From positions 1 through 15,466 of the forward strand of contig DYRB01000019.1 of NCBI GenBank assembly GCA_020718945.1: a stretch of 15,466 nucleotides of DNA. Direction: 5' to 3'. This document shows positions 14,326 through 15,466 of the stretch, in pieces. Under the pieces are notes generated by a model. That model had not been told where the DNA came from. It made no database searches and worked only from the letters and a program-made list of their open reading frames with translations. This stretch comes from Lamprocystis purpurea. Its GTDB lineage: Bacteria > Pseudomonadota > Gammaproteobacteria > Chromatiales > Chromatiaceae. The position numbers and the translations under genes are program-made. How positions within the stretch are numbered: the stretch's first letter is position 1; every line of letters begins with the position of its first letter.

Positions 14326-14473
14326 CCGCAGAGCGGTCTCACGAGATCAAACAGGTAAGCGCCGATCAGCCAGGGTCTGCCGCCCAGGCCGGTCTCGGCA
14401 TGCGCCTCGCCGACAGACTTCCGGACGGGACGCATGCCCCGTCCGGCCGCAGAGCGGTGTCACGAGATCAAAC
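14326..14473 (+). repeat. 27-base direct repeat pair
   Basis: Bases 14326-14352 and 14447-14473 are the same 27-mer, beginning CCGCAGAGCGGT and ending CACGAGATCAAAC, with a single C/G difference. The copies start 121 bases apart. The second directly follows the hairpin at 14421-14446. Confidence 0.75.
14421..14446. repeat. CCCCGTCC-family hairpin, right flank of the island
   Basis: CCGGACGGG and its partner CCCGTCCGG surround an eight-base centre. The 26-base element matches the left-flank copy at 11255-11280 at 24 positions. Confidence 0.7.
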
Positions 14474-14524
14474 CACTCCGACGAGTCCATCCCCGCTCCC
14501 GCCCGCCGGCTCCCGCGCTCGGCT

Positions 14525-14530
14525 TATACT
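14525..14530 (+). promoter_or_regulatory. -10 box for the UPF0175/DUF3368 pair
   Basis: TATACT matches the -10 consensus at five of six positions and lies 42 bases before the ATG. No matching -35 is visible 16-18 bases upstream. Confidence 0.4.
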
Positions 14531-14572
14531 CGCCCAAGTTCAGATCGGCGAGTCACCCATCAGGAAACCGCT

Positions 14573-14833
14573 ATGGCCACGGCCCACATCGATATTTCTA
14601 CAGATGTCCTTGAATCCGCCCGCATGTCGGTGCCGGAGATCAAGCAGGAGCTTGCCCTTGCGCTCTACGCCCAGGGGCGATTGTCCATCGGAAAGGCGCG
14701 GGAACTGGCCGGGATGTCGTTGTGGGACTTCCGTCAACTGCTGGGTACCAGGCACATTGCCCCGCATTACGATGAGCCGGACCTCGCGGAAGACCTCGCC
14801 GCCCTGGGCGATCTGCGCCAGGCCGGGTCATGA
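14573..14833 (+). CDS. UPF0175 family antitoxin
   Basis: The 86-residue protein has the UPF0175 pattern: an N-terminal strand (AHIDIST), a helix rich in EIKQELALALYAQGRLS, then IGKARELAGMSLWDFRQLLG, which forms a helix-turn-helix-like DNA-binding segment. UPF0175 proteins are commonly encoded just before DUF3368 PIN-like proteins and are taken as their antitoxins. AGGA lies about eight bases before the ATG. Its TGA overlaps the next ATG as ATGA, showing translational coupling. Confidence 0.87.
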   Translation: MATAHIDISTDVLESARMSVPEIKQELALALYAQGRLSIGKARELAGMSLWDFRQLLGTRHIAPHYDEPDLAEDLAALGDLRQAGS

Positions 14834-15324
14834 CGGGTGTCGTCAGCAATACCTCGCCATTGACCAACTTGGCCGCGATTGGGGAGATGGGATTGCTGGA
14901 GCGCCTGTTCGGTCGGCTGCACATCGCCGAGGCCGTGCGGGATGAGCTGGCATCGGGTGGCCAGGACTGGCCCGGGCGGGCCGAGGTGGCTGGCGCGTCC
15001 TGGGTGGGGTGCCATGCCGTCCGGAACCGGTCGCTGGTGCTGGCGCTGCGGCAGGATCTCGATCCGGGGGAATCGGAGACCATCGCCCTGGGTTTGGAAA
15101 TGGACGCAAGCCTGGTCTTGATGGACGAGCGCGAGGGTCGCCACCGGGCCCAGCGCATGGGACTGCGGACCATGGGGGTCGTCGGCGTGCTGCTGCTCGC
15201 CAAGAGGCACGGGCACCTGTCCGCCGTCCGTCCGAGCCTGGATGCCTTGCGCTCCCGCGCTGGATTCTGGCTTGGCGATGCCGTTTATCGGCAGGCGCTG
15301 ATCGCGGCCAACGAGGGACCCTGA
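14830..15324 (+). CDS. DUF3368 PIN-like toxin
   Basis: The 164-residue protein matches DUF3368, a PIN-fold family presumed to be toxin ribonucleases: VVSNTSPLTNLAAIG at the start, LDPGESETIAL (E81), LVLMDEREGR (D99, E100) and GVVGVLLLAKRHG at 117-129. The first acidic PIN position, often aspartate in VVSDTSPL, is asparagine here (N7). I recall both forms in the family, so this need not mean inactivity. Length is normal for the family and the frame is intact. It follows its antitoxin with a four-base overlap. Activity and RNA target are unknown. Confidence 0.87.
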   Translation: MTGVVSNTSPLTNLAAIGEMGLLERLFGRLHIAEAVRDELASGGQDWPGRAEVAGASWVGCHAVRNRSLVLALRQDLDPGESETIALGLEMDASLVLMDEREGRHRAQRMGLRTMGVVGVLLLAKRHGHLSAVRPSLDALRSRAGFWLGDAVYRQALIAANEGP

Positions 15325-15389
15325 TCCGCCCCGAAAGGGAGGCAGGAGCCTACCGAGGCACCGCCGGGGGTCAGGGATCGGCCCCGCCC

Positions 15390-15466
15390 TCAGCCCCCAT
15401 GCTCGATCAGCACCGTGGCATTGGTGACCCGGTCATAGGTCTGCTCGTGGATGCTCCACTCCCCAG
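15390..15466 (-). CDS. C-terminal fragment of an unidentified protein
   Basis: Reading leftward from the window edge, one frame is open for 24 residues, ending in TYDRVTNATVLIEHGG and a TGA at 15390-15392. The residue mix looks like real protein, and the convergent arrangement with the toxin gene leaves a plausible 65-base gap. It is too short to identify, and it could be a chance frame. Confidence 0.4.
   Translation of the reverse strand, partial: GEWSIHEQTYDRVTNATVLIEHGG

Larger units (their letters stand above)
14014..14572. other. Repeat-rich non-coding region
   Basis: With 13916-14013 this makes a 657-base gap without a gene. Two CCCCGTCC-type hairpins (14167-14191 and 14421-14446), a half arm of the related variant (14242-14253) and a 27-base direct repeat pair lie here. 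The minus-strand open frame across 14070-14435 consists largely of these repeats and has no protein-like character. Confidence 0.6.

Noticed and set aside
14070..14435. A 121-codon minus-strand open frame before the second toxin-antitoxin pair
   Set aside because: It is largely repeat hairpins, with no ribosome-binding site or domain that I can recognise.

Overview
The window looks like chromosomal DNA from a high-GC proteobacterium. Most genes sit in very GC-rich DNA, gene content is typically gammaproteobacterial, and the spaces between genes are crowded with small palindromic repeats. A purple sulfur bacterium (Chromatiaceae) is my best guess. It rests on the overall style of genes and repeats and on a possible persulfide sensor, not on a marker gene.

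Left part (1-4118). A molybdate ABC transporter operon, modA-modB-modC, runs leftward. A repeat-bearing 213-base spacer splits modA from modB. A long non-coding stretch follows, carrying a good sigma70-type promoter for a rightward BCP/PrxQ peroxiredoxin gene. Behind that gene lies a cluster of hairpins from several repeat families.

Middle (4119-7236). A leftward methyltransferase with a PKMT-type regulatory domain is divergent from a yefM-yoeB toxin-antitoxin pair, whose start regions and operator are very well preserved. A leftward truC (tRNA pseudouridine-65 synthase) follows; an unusual inverted repeat separates it from yoeB.

Signalling operon (7485-11122). A membrane sensor kinase with a degenerate C-terminal receiver overlaps (ATGA) a response regulator made only of a receiver and a PAS domain. 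Twenty-seven bases later comes an ArsR-type repressor. The repressor has just two cysteines, C35 and C101. Their 66-residue spacing and placement match the dithiol switch of the persulfide sensors SqrR and BigR. The three genes probably form one unit joining phosphotransfer to thiol redox sensing.

Accessory island (about 11300-14020). Base composition drops to about 50% GC. A 205-residue protein with an HNH-like C-terminal motif converges tail to tail, sharing four bases, with a 642-residue adenine-type DNA methyltransferase fused to one specificity domain. I read this as a compact restriction-modification system whose presumed nuclease is unrecognised. Copies of the same hairpin repeat lie on both sides.

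Right end (14021-15466). Repeat-rich non-coding DNA leads to a second toxin-antitoxin pair (UPF0175 / DUF3368 PIN-like). The C-terminal end of an unidentified leftward gene enters from the right edge.
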